Source: Acidobacteriaceae bacterium (GTDB taxonomy: Bacteria; Acidobacteriota; Terriglobia; Terriglobales; Acidobacteriaceae). Taken from it: 36,069 bases of DNA. The notes beneath the pieces are model-generated. The model did no database searches and had not been told where the DNA came from. It was given only the letters and a program-made list of their open reading frames with translations. This document shows, one piece after another, positions 1-9,318 of this stretch. Made by a program: the position numbers and the translations under genes. Numbering within the stretch: position 1 is the first letter of the stretch; each line of letters opens with the position of its first letter. The stretch covers positions 1 to 36,069 of the forward strand of contig PLBE01000217.1 of assembly GCA_003134435.1 (NCBI GenBank), read 5' to 3'.

Positions 1-1155
1 ATCAGCTATGGCCGCATGGCGCGGGTCTATCCGAGCGCCGGGTCGGCCTTCACCTATGTCGGCCAGGAAATCAATCCCGCTCTTGGTTACGTCACGGGCT
101 GGAGTATGGTGATGGATTACATGCTCAATCCGATCATCTGCACCATCTGGTGCAGCCAGCAGGCGCACGTATTTGCCCCGGGCGTGCCCTATGCGGCGTG
201 GGCTGTCTTCTTTGCGGGCGTGTTTACGCTGCTCAACATTCAGGGTGTAAAAACCTCGGCTCGTGTGAACTCCGCGCTGGCGGCCGGGATGGGCGTGGTG
301 ATCGCAATTTTCTTTGTGGTCGCGGCGCGCTACATCTTCGGGCATCCGCATGACAGTGCAGGCTTCTATACTCACCCCTTCTACGATCCGAGCCTATGGA
401 ATACCAAGGCGGTGCTGGGCGGGACCTCGATTGCCGTGCTCACCTACATCGGTTTCGACGGCATCTCCACCCTCTCGGAAGAAGCGGAAAACCCACGCCG
501 CAATATCCTGCTGGCCACCGTGATGACGTGCCTCGTGATTGGCATTCTATCTGCCGTTGAGGTCTACGTGGCGCAATTGATCTGGCCTGCGTCGCAGCCT
601 TTCCCGGACGTCGACACGGCTTTCGTTCACGTTGCCGGCCGTGCATGGGGGCCGATGTTTGGCATTATCGGATTCACCCTGCTGGTTGCCAACTTCGGAT
701 CGGGCATGGGCGCGCAGATCGGCGCCGCCCGCCTGCTTTACGGTATGGGGAGAAGCAACGCGCTGCCGAAATCTTTTTTCGGAGTGGTCGACGCCAAGCA
801 TCGAGTGCCGAGGAACAACGTTTTGTTTGTCGGAGTAGTCGCGCTGATTGGAGCCTTCGTGATGAGCTTTGGTCTGGGAGCCGAGATGCTCAATTTCGGC
901 GCGCTGATCGCCTTTATGGGAGTCAACGCTGCGGCGTTCATGCGCTATGTGGTGCGCGACAGGAAATGGACGGTCTCGTTTGTCGCACCACCCGTCCTCG
1001 GCTTCGTGATCTGCTTGCTGCTCTGGCTGAGCCTCAGCACTCCCGCCAAAATCGCCGGCTCCATCTGGATGGCAGCGGGTATCGCGTTCGGCGCATGGAA
1101 AACGCGTGGTTTCCGCGGGGACCTGGTCAATTTCGATCTGCCCGCGGACGATTGA
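1..1155 (+). CDS. APC-family amino acid permease, 5' end outside window
   Basis: Cytoplasmic-membrane amino acid/polyamine transporter of the APC superfamily. The frame is open from base 1, and the residues before the first ATG (position 16) read ISYGR, continuing into MARVYPSAGSAFTYVG. This is the typical APC motif in the second and third membrane helices, so the gene starts upstream and ATG 16 is internal. About 384 residues are visible, with roughly ten hydrophobic helices and the conserved YIGFDGISTLSEEAENPRR segment of the central loop (bases about 448-505). The protein ends with a short hydrophilic tail. The substrate cannot be told from sequence. The next gene is on the other strand, so this is the end of its transcript; an interspersed inverted repeat follows directly. 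Confidence 0.93.
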   Translation: MSYGRMARVYPSAGSAFTYVGQEINPALGYVTGWSMVMDYMLNPIICTIWCSQQAHVFAPGVPYAAWAVFFAGVFTLLNIQGVKTSARVNSALAAGMGVVIAIFFVVAARYIFGHPHDSAGFYTHPFYDPSLWNTKAVLGGTSIAVLTYIGFDGISTLSEEAENPRRNILLATVMTCLVIGILSAVEVYVAQLIWPASQPFPDVDTAFVHVAGRAWGPMFGIIGFTLLVANFGSGMGAQIGAARLLYGMGRSNALPKSFFGVVDAKHRVPRNNVLFVGVVALIGAFVMSFGLGAEMLNFGALIAFMGVNAAAFMRYVVRDRKWTVSFVAPPVLGFVICLLLWLSLSTPAKIAGSIWMAAGIAFGAWKTRGFRGDLVNFDLPADD

Positions 1156-1167
1156 GGCAAGTCACCG

Positions 1168-1251
1168 TGTCATCCTGAGCGAAGTGAAGGACCTTCCCAT
1201 TCTCCGTGCGCAGGAAAAGTGCAGAGATGCTTCGCTGCGCTCAAGATGACA
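1168..1251. repeat. Interspersed inverted repeat between convergent genes
   Basis: The left arm TGTCATCCTGAGCGAAG (1168-1184) is complementary to the right arm CTTCGCTGCGCTCAAGATGACA (1230-1251), apart from one mismatch and a 5-base insertion. The pair can form a long hairpin with a loop of about 45 nt. It lies between the convergent permease and GH2 genes and could act as a bidirectional terminator. From memory, this core recurs as a MITE- or REP-like repeat in Acidobacteriota and other soil bacteria; copy number cannot be checked here. Confidence 0.7.
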
Positions 1252-1265
1252 ATATCAAGGGCAAT

Positions 1266-3983
1266 CTACTCCACGTTCCAGCCGCTCACTTCGAGTTCTG
1301 GTTTCGCCGCGCCCAGGCTGCTGGCGCGATAGGTTGCGGTGATCTCCCGCTTTTCCCCGGGCAGCAGCGAAATGTAATTGTCTTGCCACACCACCGGCAG
1401 AATCTCCTCGCCGCCTTTGCCTTTTGCAATCTTCAGGCGCACGAAAAACGCCACGGTCTTGCTGGGATTTTCCACGGTGACTCGGCTCACTTCCTCCTCG
1501 CTATTGCCTTTGCGTTCGCTGCGGTTCGCTACGTTCAGCTTCACCTTGGGCAACTGCGCCAGCGCAGTGTAGTCGGCATACGAATCCGTCGGAGTCGTAT
1601 ACCAGGTCGATTTCGACCAGTCTAAAGTCTCCGGTTTCGTCGACAGCCAGTAGAAGTTCGATCCAACTAGCTTGCCCGCCCTGTCGCTGACCCGAAGGTC
1701 CAGAAAGTATGCCGGCGATAATCCTTCGATCTGCGGCAGTTCAAACACTTTCGCCGTGCTGTCGGCAGCCGCATCCAGCGCCGTCTCTTTGGAAAACTTC
1801 TCGGTTCCATCCAGATTGAAGACTCGAGCCGCCAGCTTCAATCCCTTGGCCTCCTCGTATTGACTGCTCACCAGCCATACCGAGTGATCGTCGTATCCGT
1901 AAATTGGGTCGAGCGCCTGCAGCGCTTTCTTCGCCCCAAAGTATCCGCCCCCCGGCCGCAAATAATAATCGTAGAGATGCCAGATCATCGAGGGCCAACC
2001 GTTATTCAGCATCCACTGGATCACGCCGGTTGAGGTGTACTTGTTCCGGCTGTAAGCCTCGTACATGGCGCGCACGCCCTCGTAGGCCATGAGCTGAGAC
2101 TTGTAGGTGAAATTTTTCGCGCTGTCTGCCTTACCATAGCGCGCATTGAGCGCGTCGGCAAAAACCTTTACGGTTTTGAAAGCTCCGCCGCCCGCGTGGA
2201 AGTTCCAGTACTCATCGAGCGGACCGTCCGCCGTCCACAGATGATCTTTCGGAACCATGCGCTCCACACTTTCAATAGGCGGAACCGCGGGCCCCATGCT
2301 GGTTTCCGTATTAAAGCCATAAGCCCCGCCGCACCCGCCCTCGTTGCAGGACTTCTCGTTCGTATGCAGATGAGGGTCCGATGCCCAGTAGGAAGGCGCG
2401 ACATACTCATAGGGCCCGCTCATCTTCACCCCGCTGCCGCCCGTCACGGTCGTTGGTTTCGCGGTCGCCGAAGATACAATCGGATTCGGCCAGCGCAAGT
2501 CGCTTTCAACCTTCAAATACATGTCTTCCACGTCGGGCGGTGGAGGATTGTCGCTCCCATTCAGCCACATCACCAGACTCGGATGACTTCTCATCCGGTA
2601 CATCTGGTCGCGCAGAGAATCCTTGGCGATCTCGAAGTCTTCATCCTTCCAGCTTCCCCAATGTTCCCAGAAATCGCAGCAGCACCATCCCGCCATTACC
2701 AGAACGCCTTGCTGGTCCGCCATCTCAAAGAATTCATCGCTCTCGAGTTTGCCTTCAAGCCGAACCGTGTTCAGTCCCAGGTCGCGTACATAGCGGAATT
2801 CTTCGGCCAGGCGCTCCGGGTTCTGTCTCAGTATCATGTCGGGAGTCCAGCCGCCGCCGCGAATCAGAATGTTCTTGCCGTTAATCTTGAACAGGCGTTT
2901 CAGACGATCCGGCGCCTGTTCGGCCACTTCGGAGGTGATCTCGCGAATGCCAAATTTCGTATGAGAGACGTCGGAAATCTCGCCCTTGCTTCCCTTGCCT
3001 GACTCAGCATCGACCACGAACGCGAGGTTGAGTTCGTACAGGTTCGGTGTCCCCATCTGTGCTGGCCACCACAACCGCGGATTACTGAAGTTGAGTTGGG
3101 GATACTGATCGGGCAGAAAAGTGACGTCTTTCGACTCACCCGCCGCCAGTTCCACCGCTTGCGCAAATTCCACTTTCTCGATCCGTCCCTTCAGTGTCCC
3201 TTTCACAGGGTGGTCGCTGGCATTCTTAACCACCGCCGTTACCGTCAGGTGGGCTGCGTCATTCGAAGGCGAATCTACTTTTGAAAGCACTGCCGGATGC
3301 CGCAGGGCGACCGGTCCACTGGTCGTCAAATAGACTTCACGCCAGAGCCCCATGTCCTTGTCCGGAGGCGCAGGATTCCAGTCCACGAACGTGATCGCCA
3401 GGCTGTTTTCAGTCGGCGCCCACACTTGCACCGCAATTACATTTGCGCCCGGCTTGACCTCGGAAGTCACCTTGAACTCATAGGTACGCCACGCGCCGGC
3501 GACTTGGTCCGAGTTGGCGATCTGCTTCCCGTTGAGAAAAATGTTGGCCCGATAGTTGATGCCCCGAAAGTTCAGCCATAGCGTCTTTCCGTCGTAAACC
3601 TTAGGTAGCGTGAATTCGTTGCGGTACCACCAGGAAACTGCGTACGGACTATCGGGTGGCATGGCAACATTTGAAAAATTGGAACCGATGGGATAGCTCA
3701 CGCCCGGGTACTGGCGCAAGTTCATGCCGAAAAATGGATCTGGCAGCAGGCCGCTCTTTACCTGTGCGCCCACCACCGTGGTCGGAACTTCCGCCTCAAT
3801 CCAATTGCTGGGCTTGAATGACGTGCTGGAGATGGTCTCGCCCGGCGCCGTGACCTTCGTAGAGGACTGCAGCGCCCATCCGGCGCGCAGAGGAAGAGTC
3901 AGGGCGGGAGCGGGCTGGAAACTGGGTTGCGCGGCTGCGAACGCGAGCGAAAAGAACTGGATCAGGAACATTAATCTCTTCAT
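1266..3983 (-). CDS. Secreted GH2 glycosidase, exo-beta-D-glucosaminidase-like
   Basis: Predicted secreted glycoside hydrolase family 2 enzyme of 905 residues, probably releasing glucosamine or a related sugar from the non-reducing end of chitosan-like polymers. The start at 3983 gives a clean signal peptide (MKRLMFLIQFFSLAFAAAQ) and a GAGGAC ribosome site; the frame stays open to 4106 but those residues do not look like a signal. Layout: N-terminal sugar-binding beta domain (about 40-210), Ig-like domain (230-340), TIM barrel (about 360-640), C-terminal beta domains. The acid/base site reads WLNGSDNPP with Asp478 in place of the usual GH2 Asn-Glu, and the nucleophile is Glu560 in FNTETSMGP. 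That Ser-Asp arrangement is known from the CsxA exo-glucosaminidase/mannosidase-like branch of GH2. Specificity within the branch (glucosamine or mannose) is an inference. Confidence 0.85.
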   Translation of the reverse strand: MKRLMFLIQFFSLAFAAAQPSFQPAPALTLPLRAGWALQSSTKVTAPGETISSTSFKPSNWIEAEVPTTVVGAQVKSGLLPDPFFGMNLRQYPGVSYPIGSNFSNVAMPPDSPYAVSWWYRNEFTLPKVYDGKTLWLNFRGINYRANIFLNGKQIANSDQVAGAWRTYEFKVTSEVKPGANVIAVQVWAPTENSLAITFVDWNPAPPDKDMGLWREVYLTTSGPVALRHPAVLSKVDSPSNDAAHLTVTAVVKNASDHPVKGTLKGRIEKVEFAQAVELAAGESKDVTFLPDQYPQLNFSNPRLWWPAQMGTPNLYELNLAFVVDAESGKGSKGEISDVSHTKFGIREITSEVAEQAPDRLKRLFKINGKNILIRGGGWTPDMILRQNPERLAEEFRYVRDLGLNTVRLEGKLESDEFFEMADQQGVLVMAGWCCCDFWEHWGSWKDEDFEIAKDSLRDQMYRMRSHPSLVMWLNGSDNPPPPDVEDMYLKVESDLRWPNPIVSSATAKPTTVTGGSGVKMSGPYEYVAPSYWASDPHLHTNEKSCNEGGCGGAYGFNTETSMGPAVPPIESVERMVPKDHLWTADGPLDEYWNFHAGGGAFKTVKVFADALNARYGKADSAKNFTYKSQLMAYEGVRAMYEAYSRNKYTSTGVIQWMLNNGWPSMIWHLYDYYLRPGGGYFGAKKALQALDPIYGYDDHSVWLVSSQYEEAKGLKLAARVFNLDGTEKFSKETALDAAADSTAKVFELPQIEGLSPAYFLDLRVSDRAGKLVGSNFYWLSTKPETLDWSKSTWYTTPTDSYADYTALAQLPKVKLNVANRSERKGNSEEEVSRVTVENPSKTVAFFVRLKIAKGKGGEEILPVVWQDNYISLLPGEKREITATYRASSLGAAKPELEVSGWNVE

Positions 3984-4300
3984 AAAATGTGTCCTCGGCT
4001 TAACCTGACAAGCAACCATTCGGAATCGCGACGAACAATGGAGACAGCCGGCCAACTTCGCCGCCGCCGTCCAAATCTTCATAACACCTTTATTAATTCG
4101 ATTCAATAGAGGATTTCAGCGCCGCCTCTTCCAGACACGAAACGCCTCTTGACCGGGGCCGCATGACAGGGCGCATGCAGTCCAGTTCCGGCGCCTGATT
4201 TTCATGTGTGCTCGCACGAAATTGCTGGATACGGCACTAGTTTATAATCATAAATTCCCGCTTTTGAGCGCGAAGCAATCGTGATGGAGTTATCTAAAAT
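3984..4300. promoter_or_regulatory. Divergent intergenic region between GH2 and PpiD-like genes
   Basis: This 317-base gap separates divergently transcribed genes and must hold both promoters. The plus side shows a perfect TATAAT; the minus side has AT-rich sequence (about 4090-4115) but no convincing promoter. No tRNA, repeat or small gene was seen. If the GH2 gene used its upstream ATG start at 4082 or 4106, the gap would be shorter. Confidence 0.5.
4222..4248 (+). promoter_or_regulatory. Candidate sigma-70 promoter of the PpiD-like gene
   Basis: A perfect -10 hexamer TATAAT (4243-4248) is preceded by TTGCTG (4222-4227) with a 15-base spacer, which is shorter than the preferred 17. It lies 52 bases before the start codon at 4301. 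The -10 is convincing, the -35 less so. Confidence 0.55.
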
Positions 4301-6283
4301 ATGATCCGACAGCTGCAAAACGCAGGGCCCACCCTGAAAATAATCCTGGGCGCGATGCTCGTCATCATCTGTGCCTCAATGGCGATCACGCTCATTCCCG
4401 GCGGGATTAGTTCCAGTCTTGGCATCGGCGCGCCTCCCGCGGGCGTTCTGGCCACTATTGGCGACCAGACTGTGACCGTGCCCGAAGTCCAACGCGAGGC
4501 CCGGAACATGATCCGCCAGCAGTTCCCTCGCGGCGGGCCGCAGGCCAGCATGTTGTTGCCCTATTTTTCCACCCAGGCCGCCCAGCAACTGATCAATGAG
4601 AAGGCTCTGGTTGCCGAAGCGCACCGCATCGGACTCCGGGTCAGCGACGAAGAACTGCGCGAGGAACTCCAGCATGGGCAACTCGGCGCCATGCTCTTTC
4701 CCGACGGTAAGTTCGTAGGGCAGGAAGAGTATGAAAATTTCGTTCAGCGCAATGACTTGACCGTGCCTCAGTTTGAAGAGCTGGAAAAGAATTTCATTCT
4801 GATTCGTAAACTGCGCGCCTTGGTTTCAACCAGCGCCTTTGTCGGGGACGCCCAGGTGCGCGATGAGTTCAACCACCGCAACACTAAGGTGAAGTTCGAA
4901 TATGCAGTCTTCACCCAGTCCGACATCCTGAAGGGACTGCATCCCACCGACGAAGAACTCAAAGCTTTTTACGAGCGCAGCAAGGCGAACTATAACAATT
5001 CCATTCCGGAAAAGCGGCAGATCAAATACGTCGTCATCGACAGCTCCAAAATGGCGGCTGCGACGACGGTTACCGATCAGGATCTGCAGGCCTACTACGA
5101 CCAACACCGCGAAGAGTATCGCGTGCCGGAGCAGGTGAAGGTCAGCCATATTCTGATCAAAACTCCGCTGCCAGCGCCCGGCGCCAAGCAAGACGATAAA
5201 GCAATCGCCGACGCGCGGGCGAAAGCCGAAGAGGTATTGAAGGAAGTGAAGGCGGGTGGGGACTTTGCCAAGCTGGCGGAGAGGAATTCGGACGACCCCG
5301 GCAGCGCGAAGAATGGGGGCGATCTGGGGTGGATCGGCCGCGGCCGCACCGTGCCCGAGTTCGAGAAGGCTGCATTCTCGCTCGGCAAAGGGCAGACCAG
5401 CGACCTGGTCAAGAGTAATTACGGGTTCCATATCATTCGCGTTGAAGACAAACAGTCAGCCCATCTCAAAACCCTCGCCGAGGTGAAAAGCGAGATTGAA
5501 GAGAAGGTGAAGCAGCAGAAAACGGCGCACGCCACGGAAGCGGCTGCCAATGCCCTGCTCGGCCAGGCGCGCAATGACGGTTTCGACAAAGCGACAGCTG
5601 CCAAAGGCCAGACGGCCATCACGACGGAGTTCTTTAGTCGAACGGATAACTTGCCCGGATTGGCTGCGAATCCACAGTTTATGGACGCCGTCTTCAACGA
5701 AGCGGAAAAAGCCCCACCCGACATGGTGCAGGTCCCGCAAGGCTACGTGGTGTTCCAGTTGGTCGCCGTAAAGCCCCCGGCGACTCCAACCTTCGAGGAG
5801 ATTCGTCCGCGGGTGGAGAGTGAATTCAAGAACGAGCGCGCCGGATTTTTGCTGCAACAAAAAACGCAGGAACTCTCCGACCGCGCCAAAGCGGGGCACG
5901 ATTTAAAGAAGGCCGCAAAAGATCTGGGCGCGACCATTAAGACCAGCGATCTGGTTGCGCCCGACGGGCAGGTTCCAGACATCGGCTCGATGGCCAACGC
6001 GAGCGCGATTTTTGCGCTCAAGCCCGGCGAGATCAGCGGACCGATCACTGCCGGCGGCAATGGAGTGGTCGCACAGTTGCTTGACAAAGAGGCTCCAACA
6101 GATCAGGACTTTGCCGCCAAGAAAGACGAAATTCGGCAGAAGCTCGTCGAGGACAAGCAGAACGATTTGTTTGGGCTGTTCGTTGCCAATCTGCGCAAGG
6201 ATATGGAAAACTCCCATCGGCTTAAGGTCAATCAGGAAGAAATGAAAAACCTGACGCGGCAAAGTGGACAAGAAGGTTCGTAG
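4301..6283 (+). CDS. Membrane-anchored peptidyl-prolyl isomerase, SurA/PpiD type
   Basis: Periplasmic folding factor of 660 residues with one N-terminal membrane anchor (about residues 12-32, LKIILGAMLVIICASMAITLI) and the rest outside the cytoplasm. A SurA_N-like helical region (about 50-230) is followed by a parvulin-type rotamase domain (about 280-375) that begins VKVSHILIK and contains the typical DPGSAKNGGDLGWIGRG loop. A long, charged helical C-terminal region follows, as in PpiD. It probably acts as a foldase or chaperone for exported and outer-membrane proteins. The start ATG follows a GATGGAG site about 11 bases upstream. PpiD of Escherichia coli is of similar length (about 620), but the family name is given with reserve because Acidobacteriota carry several SurA/PpiD paralogues. 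Confidence 0.9.
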   Translation: MIRQLQNAGPTLKIILGAMLVIICASMAITLIPGGISSSLGIGAPPAGVLATIGDQTVTVPEVQREARNMIRQQFPRGGPQASMLLPYFSTQAAQQLINEKALVAEAHRIGLRVSDEELREELQHGQLGAMLFPDGKFVGQEEYENFVQRNDLTVPQFEELEKNFILIRKLRALVSTSAFVGDAQVRDEFNHRNTKVKFEYAVFTQSDILKGLHPTDEELKAFYERSKANYNNSIPEKRQIKYVVIDSSKMAAATTVTDQDLQAYYDQHREEYRVPEQVKVSHILIKTPLPAPGAKQDDKAIADARAKAEEVLKEVKAGGDFAKLAERNSDDPGSAKNGGDLGWIGRGRTVPEFEKAAFSLGKGQTSDLVKSNYGFHIIRVEDKQSAHLKTLAEVKSEIEEKVKQQKTAHATEAAANALLGQARNDGFDKATAAKGQTAITTEFFSRTDNLPGLAANPQFMDAVFNEAEKAPPDMVQVPQGYVVFQLVAVKPPATPTFEEIRPRVESEFKNERAGFLLQQKTQELSDRAKAGHDLKKAAKDLGATIKTSDLVAPDGQVPDIGSMANASAIFALKPGEISGPITAGGNGVVAQLLDKEAPTDQDFAAKKDEIRQKLVEDKQNDLFGLFVANLRKDMENSHRLKVNQEEMKNLTRQSGQEGS

Positions 6284-6288
6284 CAAGG

Positions 6289-6385
6289 CAGTTCTCAGTT
6301 CCCAGTTTCCAGTTCTCAGTCGATGCTGCGAGCTGGGAGCCTCCCACTGAGAAATGACAATTGACAAGCGACAACCGAGAACTGA
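6289..6385. repeat. Short direct and inverted CAGTTCTCAGT repeats
   Basis: CAGTTCTCAGT occurs at 6289-6299 and again at 6310-6320. Inverted partial copies follow: ACTGAGAA at 6346-6353 and GAGAACTGA at 6377-6385. The spacer between the prolyl isomerase gene and malQ is therefore largely repeat and could fold into hairpins. The structure may terminate the upstream transcript or be an interspersed element. Confidence 0.55.
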
Positions 6386-6391
6386 TTTTGC

Positions 6392-7924
6392 ATGTCATTC
6401 CCGCGTGCCAGCGGAATTCTGCTTCATCCCACCTCGTTGCCTGCGCGCGGCGGGATCGGCGACTTTGGTCCTGCGGCCTACGCCTTCGCCGATTTCCTCG
6501 CGTCCGCGCGACAGGGTTTGTGGCAGGTCTTGCCGCTCGGCCCGCTCGGTTACGGCAACTCGCCCTATTCCTCCACTTCTGCTTTCGCCGGAAATCCTCT
6601 ACTGATCAGCCTTGACCGCCTGGCCGATCGCGGCTGGGTTGACCGGGCTCGAGTCGACGCTCTCCCCATCGATGTCGAGACTGTGAATTACCCGGCGGTT
6701 TTCCGCCAGAAGCTCCCCCTGCTTTTTGAAGCTGCGCGCAACTTTCTGGTTAGCGCGCCAGCTAATGCGCGCGCCCGATTCGAAGGTTTCTGTCTCCAAA
6801 ATCAGTGGTGGCTTGACGACTTTGTTCTCTTCGATAGTTTGCGCGCCCGCTTCAAACTGGAAAGTTGGAACCGCTGGCCCCGTGAATTGACTCATCGCAA
6901 TTCGGCGGCCATGGAAAAAGCCCACGCGGAGATGATTGACGAACTCGACATCCGGCGTGTCCTCCAGTTCTTTTTCTTCGAACAGTGGGATGCGCTGCGT
7001 TCCTATTGTGCGCAACGCTCGATCCGCATGGTGGGCGATATCGCGATTTTCGTGAATTTCGACAGCGCCGATGTCTGGACTCATCCCGATCTGTTTCGCC
7101 TCAACTCCGAACTCGATCCCGAAGTCGTGGCCGGCGTCCCTCCGGATTTCTTCAGTAAAGACGGCCAGCGCTGGGGCAATCCACTCTATCGCTGGGACGT
7201 GATGAAGGAGCAGGGATATTCCTGGTGGATTGACCGCATGCGCTGGGTTACCCACAATTTTGATTACATCCGTCTCGATCATTTTCGCGGGTTTGCGCAG
7301 TTCTGGGAGATTCAAGCGAGCGAACCCACCGCGATTCATGGCCGCTGGGTCGACGGTCCGAGCGACGATTTATTCGTGAAACTGCGCGAGGCTTTAGGCG
7401 GCCTTCCATTCTTCGCGGAGGATCTCGGATACATTACACCCGACGTAAATGCCTTGCGCGACCGCCTTAAGATTCCCGGCATGGCCGTGTTGCAATTTGG
7501 TTTTGGCGATCCCGGCGCGCACGCTCATCTCCCGCATATGTTCACCCCCGACAAGGTCGTCTACACCGGCACGCATGACAACGATACGCTGCTGGGCTGG
7601 TGGAAATCAGGCGCAACCGGATACGAACGCCAGCAAGTGGAGGCCTACCTGGGTCGATGCGAGGATGGCATCCACTGGGCGATGGTTCGTGCTGCCTCCG
7701 ATTCCGTTGCCAGCCTCTGCGTGGTGCCGCTGCAGGATGCCTTGGGGTTGGGAAGCGATGCGCGCATGAATGTTCCCAGCCACGCGGAAGGGAACTGGCG
7801 CTGGCGTTTTAGCGCCGAACTGCTGCGCCCGGATCTGGCCACCAAACTCGCTGCGCTCGCTGAGGTCTCTGATCGACTCCCGCAGCCTTTGCCGGCGGTT
7901 GCTCCTGAAGAGTGGGTCGCCTGA
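6392..7924 (+). CDS. malQ: 4-alpha-glucanotransferase (amylomaltase)
   Basis: Cytoplasmic GH77 enzyme that transfers alpha-1,4-glucan segments between maltodextrins, used in maltose and glycogen metabolism. The 510 residues match the short bacterial amylomaltase type. The N-terminus reads SGILLHPTSLPARGGIGD, the family signature. The three catalytic acids are in place: Asp296 in IRLDHFRGF (nucleophile), Glu343 in FFAEDLGY (acid/base) and Asp396 in THDNDT. These are almost the same positions as in Thermus amylomaltase. The upstream spacer is repeat-rich, and the downstream ABC transporter starts 56 bases after the stop, so partial read-through is possible. No other maltodextrin genes lie nearby. 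Confidence 0.97.
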   Translation: MSFPRASGILLHPTSLPARGGIGDFGPAAYAFADFLASARQGLWQVLPLGPLGYGNSPYSSTSAFAGNPLLISLDRLADRGWVDRARVDALPIDVETVNYPAVFRQKLPLLFEAARNFLVSAPANARARFEGFCLQNQWWLDDFVLFDSLRARFKLESWNRWPRELTHRNSAAMEKAHAEMIDELDIRRVLQFFFFEQWDALRSYCAQRSIRMVGDIAIFVNFDSADVWTHPDLFRLNSELDPEVVAGVPPDFFSKDGQRWGNPLYRWDVMKEQGYSWWIDRMRWVTHNFDYIRLDHFRGFAQFWEIQASEPTAIHGRWVDGPSDDLFVKLREALGGLPFFAEDLGYITPDVNALRDRLKIPGMAVLQFGFGDPGAHAHLPHMFTPDKVVYTGTHDNDTLLGWWKSGATGYERQQVEAYLGRCEDGIHWAMVRAASDSVASLCVVPLQDALGLGSDARMNVPSHAEGNWRWRFSAELLRPDLATKLAALAEVSDRLPQPLPAVAPEEWVA

Positions 7925-7980
7925 GTAGTGTATTCTCGCTGTCGAAGAAAATTACCGCATTTTTTCTGGAGTACGATTTC

Positions 7981-9318
7981 GTGGCCGAGCCCATTATCCA
8001 AGCCCGAGCGGTCGAAAAGTTCTACACGCAACCCGATGGCAACCGCATTGAAGTCATTGCGCCCGTCGATCTCGACGTGCAACCGGGAAAAATCATCACC
8101 CTGCTCGGTCCCTCTGGTTGCGGCAAGTCCACGCTGCTGCGGATTCTCACCGGACTCAGCCAGCCTTCCTCCGGCGAAGTTCTCTGGCATGGGGCGCCCA
8201 TCACTTCTCAGAACGCCGGCGTGGCCATCGTGTTTCAGAGCTTCGCCCTGTTTCCCTGGCTCACCGTGCTCGACAACGTCGAAGCCCCGCTGGAAGCGCG
8301 CGGCGTGCCCGCCCTCGAGCGTCACAAACGCGCGCTCCGAATTCTTGATACGGTCGGCCTCGATGGCTTCGAGAGCGCCTACCCCAAAGAGCTTTCGGGA
8401 GGCATGAAACAGCGCGTCGGTTTTGCTCGTGCCCTGGTGGTGGAGCCCGAAGTCCTGTTCATGGATGAGCCTTTTTCCGCGCTCGATGTGCTCACCGCGG
8501 AAAGCCTGCGCAACGAATTGCTCGAACTTTGGCTCAGCAAGAAGATGCCGACCAAAGCCATTTTCATCGTTACTCACAATATCGAGGAGGCGGTGTTGCT
8601 AGCCGATCGCGTGATTGTGCTGGGAAGAAATCCGGCGCGGGTGCGCGCCGATTTTCCGATCGAACTCGCTCAGCCCCGCGATCGCAAGTCTCCGCGCTTT
8701 GTCGAACTGGTCGACTACATCTATAAGATCATGACCCAGCCCGATCTCGCGCTGGCTGCGCCCGACGCTGCAGCCGTGCAAAAGCCGGCCCGTCAGAAAT
8801 ACCAGATGATTCCCCACGCCCGCGTCGGGGGCATCGCCGGTTTGCTGGAATTGCTGCAGGACCGCGGCGGCAAAGAGGACCTGTACCGTCTCGCCGAGGT
8901 TCTCATCATGGACGCGGAGGACCTTCTGCCCATTCTCGACGCCTCGGTGTTACTCGGTTTCGCTACCTTGAACGAAGGCGACGTCGAAATCACCGCTGAC
9001 GGAACCCGGTTCGCCGAAGCCGACATCCTCAACCGCAAAATTCTTTTCCGCCAGGCCGCGCTCACCCACATCGTCATCCTGCAGCAGATCGACAGCATTC
9101 TCCACGCCAAGACGGACCACTCCATTTCTGAAGAATTTTTCTACGACATCCTCGACGAACACTTCAGCGAAGATGAAGTGCAGCGCCAGTTCGAAACCGC
9201 CATGAACTGGGGCCGTTACGCTGAAATATTCGACTTCGATCGTGAATCTCATCGGCTGACCCTCGCCGAGCCCGTCGGAGAGCCACATCCGCCAACCACC
9301 GCTCCGGTGCCGTCGTGA
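7981..9318 (+). CDS. ABC importer ATPase, NitT/TauT type, with C-terminal extra domain
   Basis: ATP-binding subunit of a nitrate/sulfonate/bicarbonate-type importer, on the inner face of the membrane. The chosen GTG start at 7981 has a CTGGAG site 9 bases upstream; an in-frame GTG at 7912 would overlap malQ and adds a poorly conserved leader. Visible motifs are Walker A GPSGCGKST (residues 43-51), signature LSGGMKQR (from 138), Walker B VLFMDEP (158-164) and H-loop His199 in VTHNIEEA. After the ATPase core, residues about 280-430 form an alpha-rich extension resembling the AAA-associated C-terminal domain of nitrate-type ATPases, possibly regulatory. The stop overlaps the start of the permease gene (GTGA), showing translational coupling. 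The substrate is unknown. Confidence 0.93.
   Translation: MAEPIIQARAVEKFYTQPDGNRIEVIAPVDLDVQPGKIITLLGPSGCGKSTLLRILTGLSQPSSGEVLWHGAPITSQNAGVAIVFQSFALFPWLTVLDNVEAPLEARGVPALERHKRALRILDTVGLDGFESAYPKELSGGMKQRVGFARALVVEPEVLFMDEPFSALDVLTAESLRNELLELWLSKKMPTKAIFIVTHNIEEAVLLADRVIVLGRNPARVRADFPIELAQPRDRKSPRFVELVDYIYKIMTQPDLALAAPDAAAVQKPARQKYQMIPHARVGGIAGLLELLQDRGGKEDLYRLAEVLIMDAEDLLPILDASVLLGFATLNEGDVEITADGTRFAEADILNRKILFRQAALTHIVILQQIDSILHAKTDHSISEEFFYDILDEHFSEDEVQRQFETAMNWGRYAEIFDFDRESHRLTLAEPVGEPHPPTTAPVPS

Noticed and set aside
7645-8577. 310-codon minus-strand frame across the malQ/ABC boundary
   Set aside because: It spans two well-supported plus-strand genes and their gap, and shows no family features.
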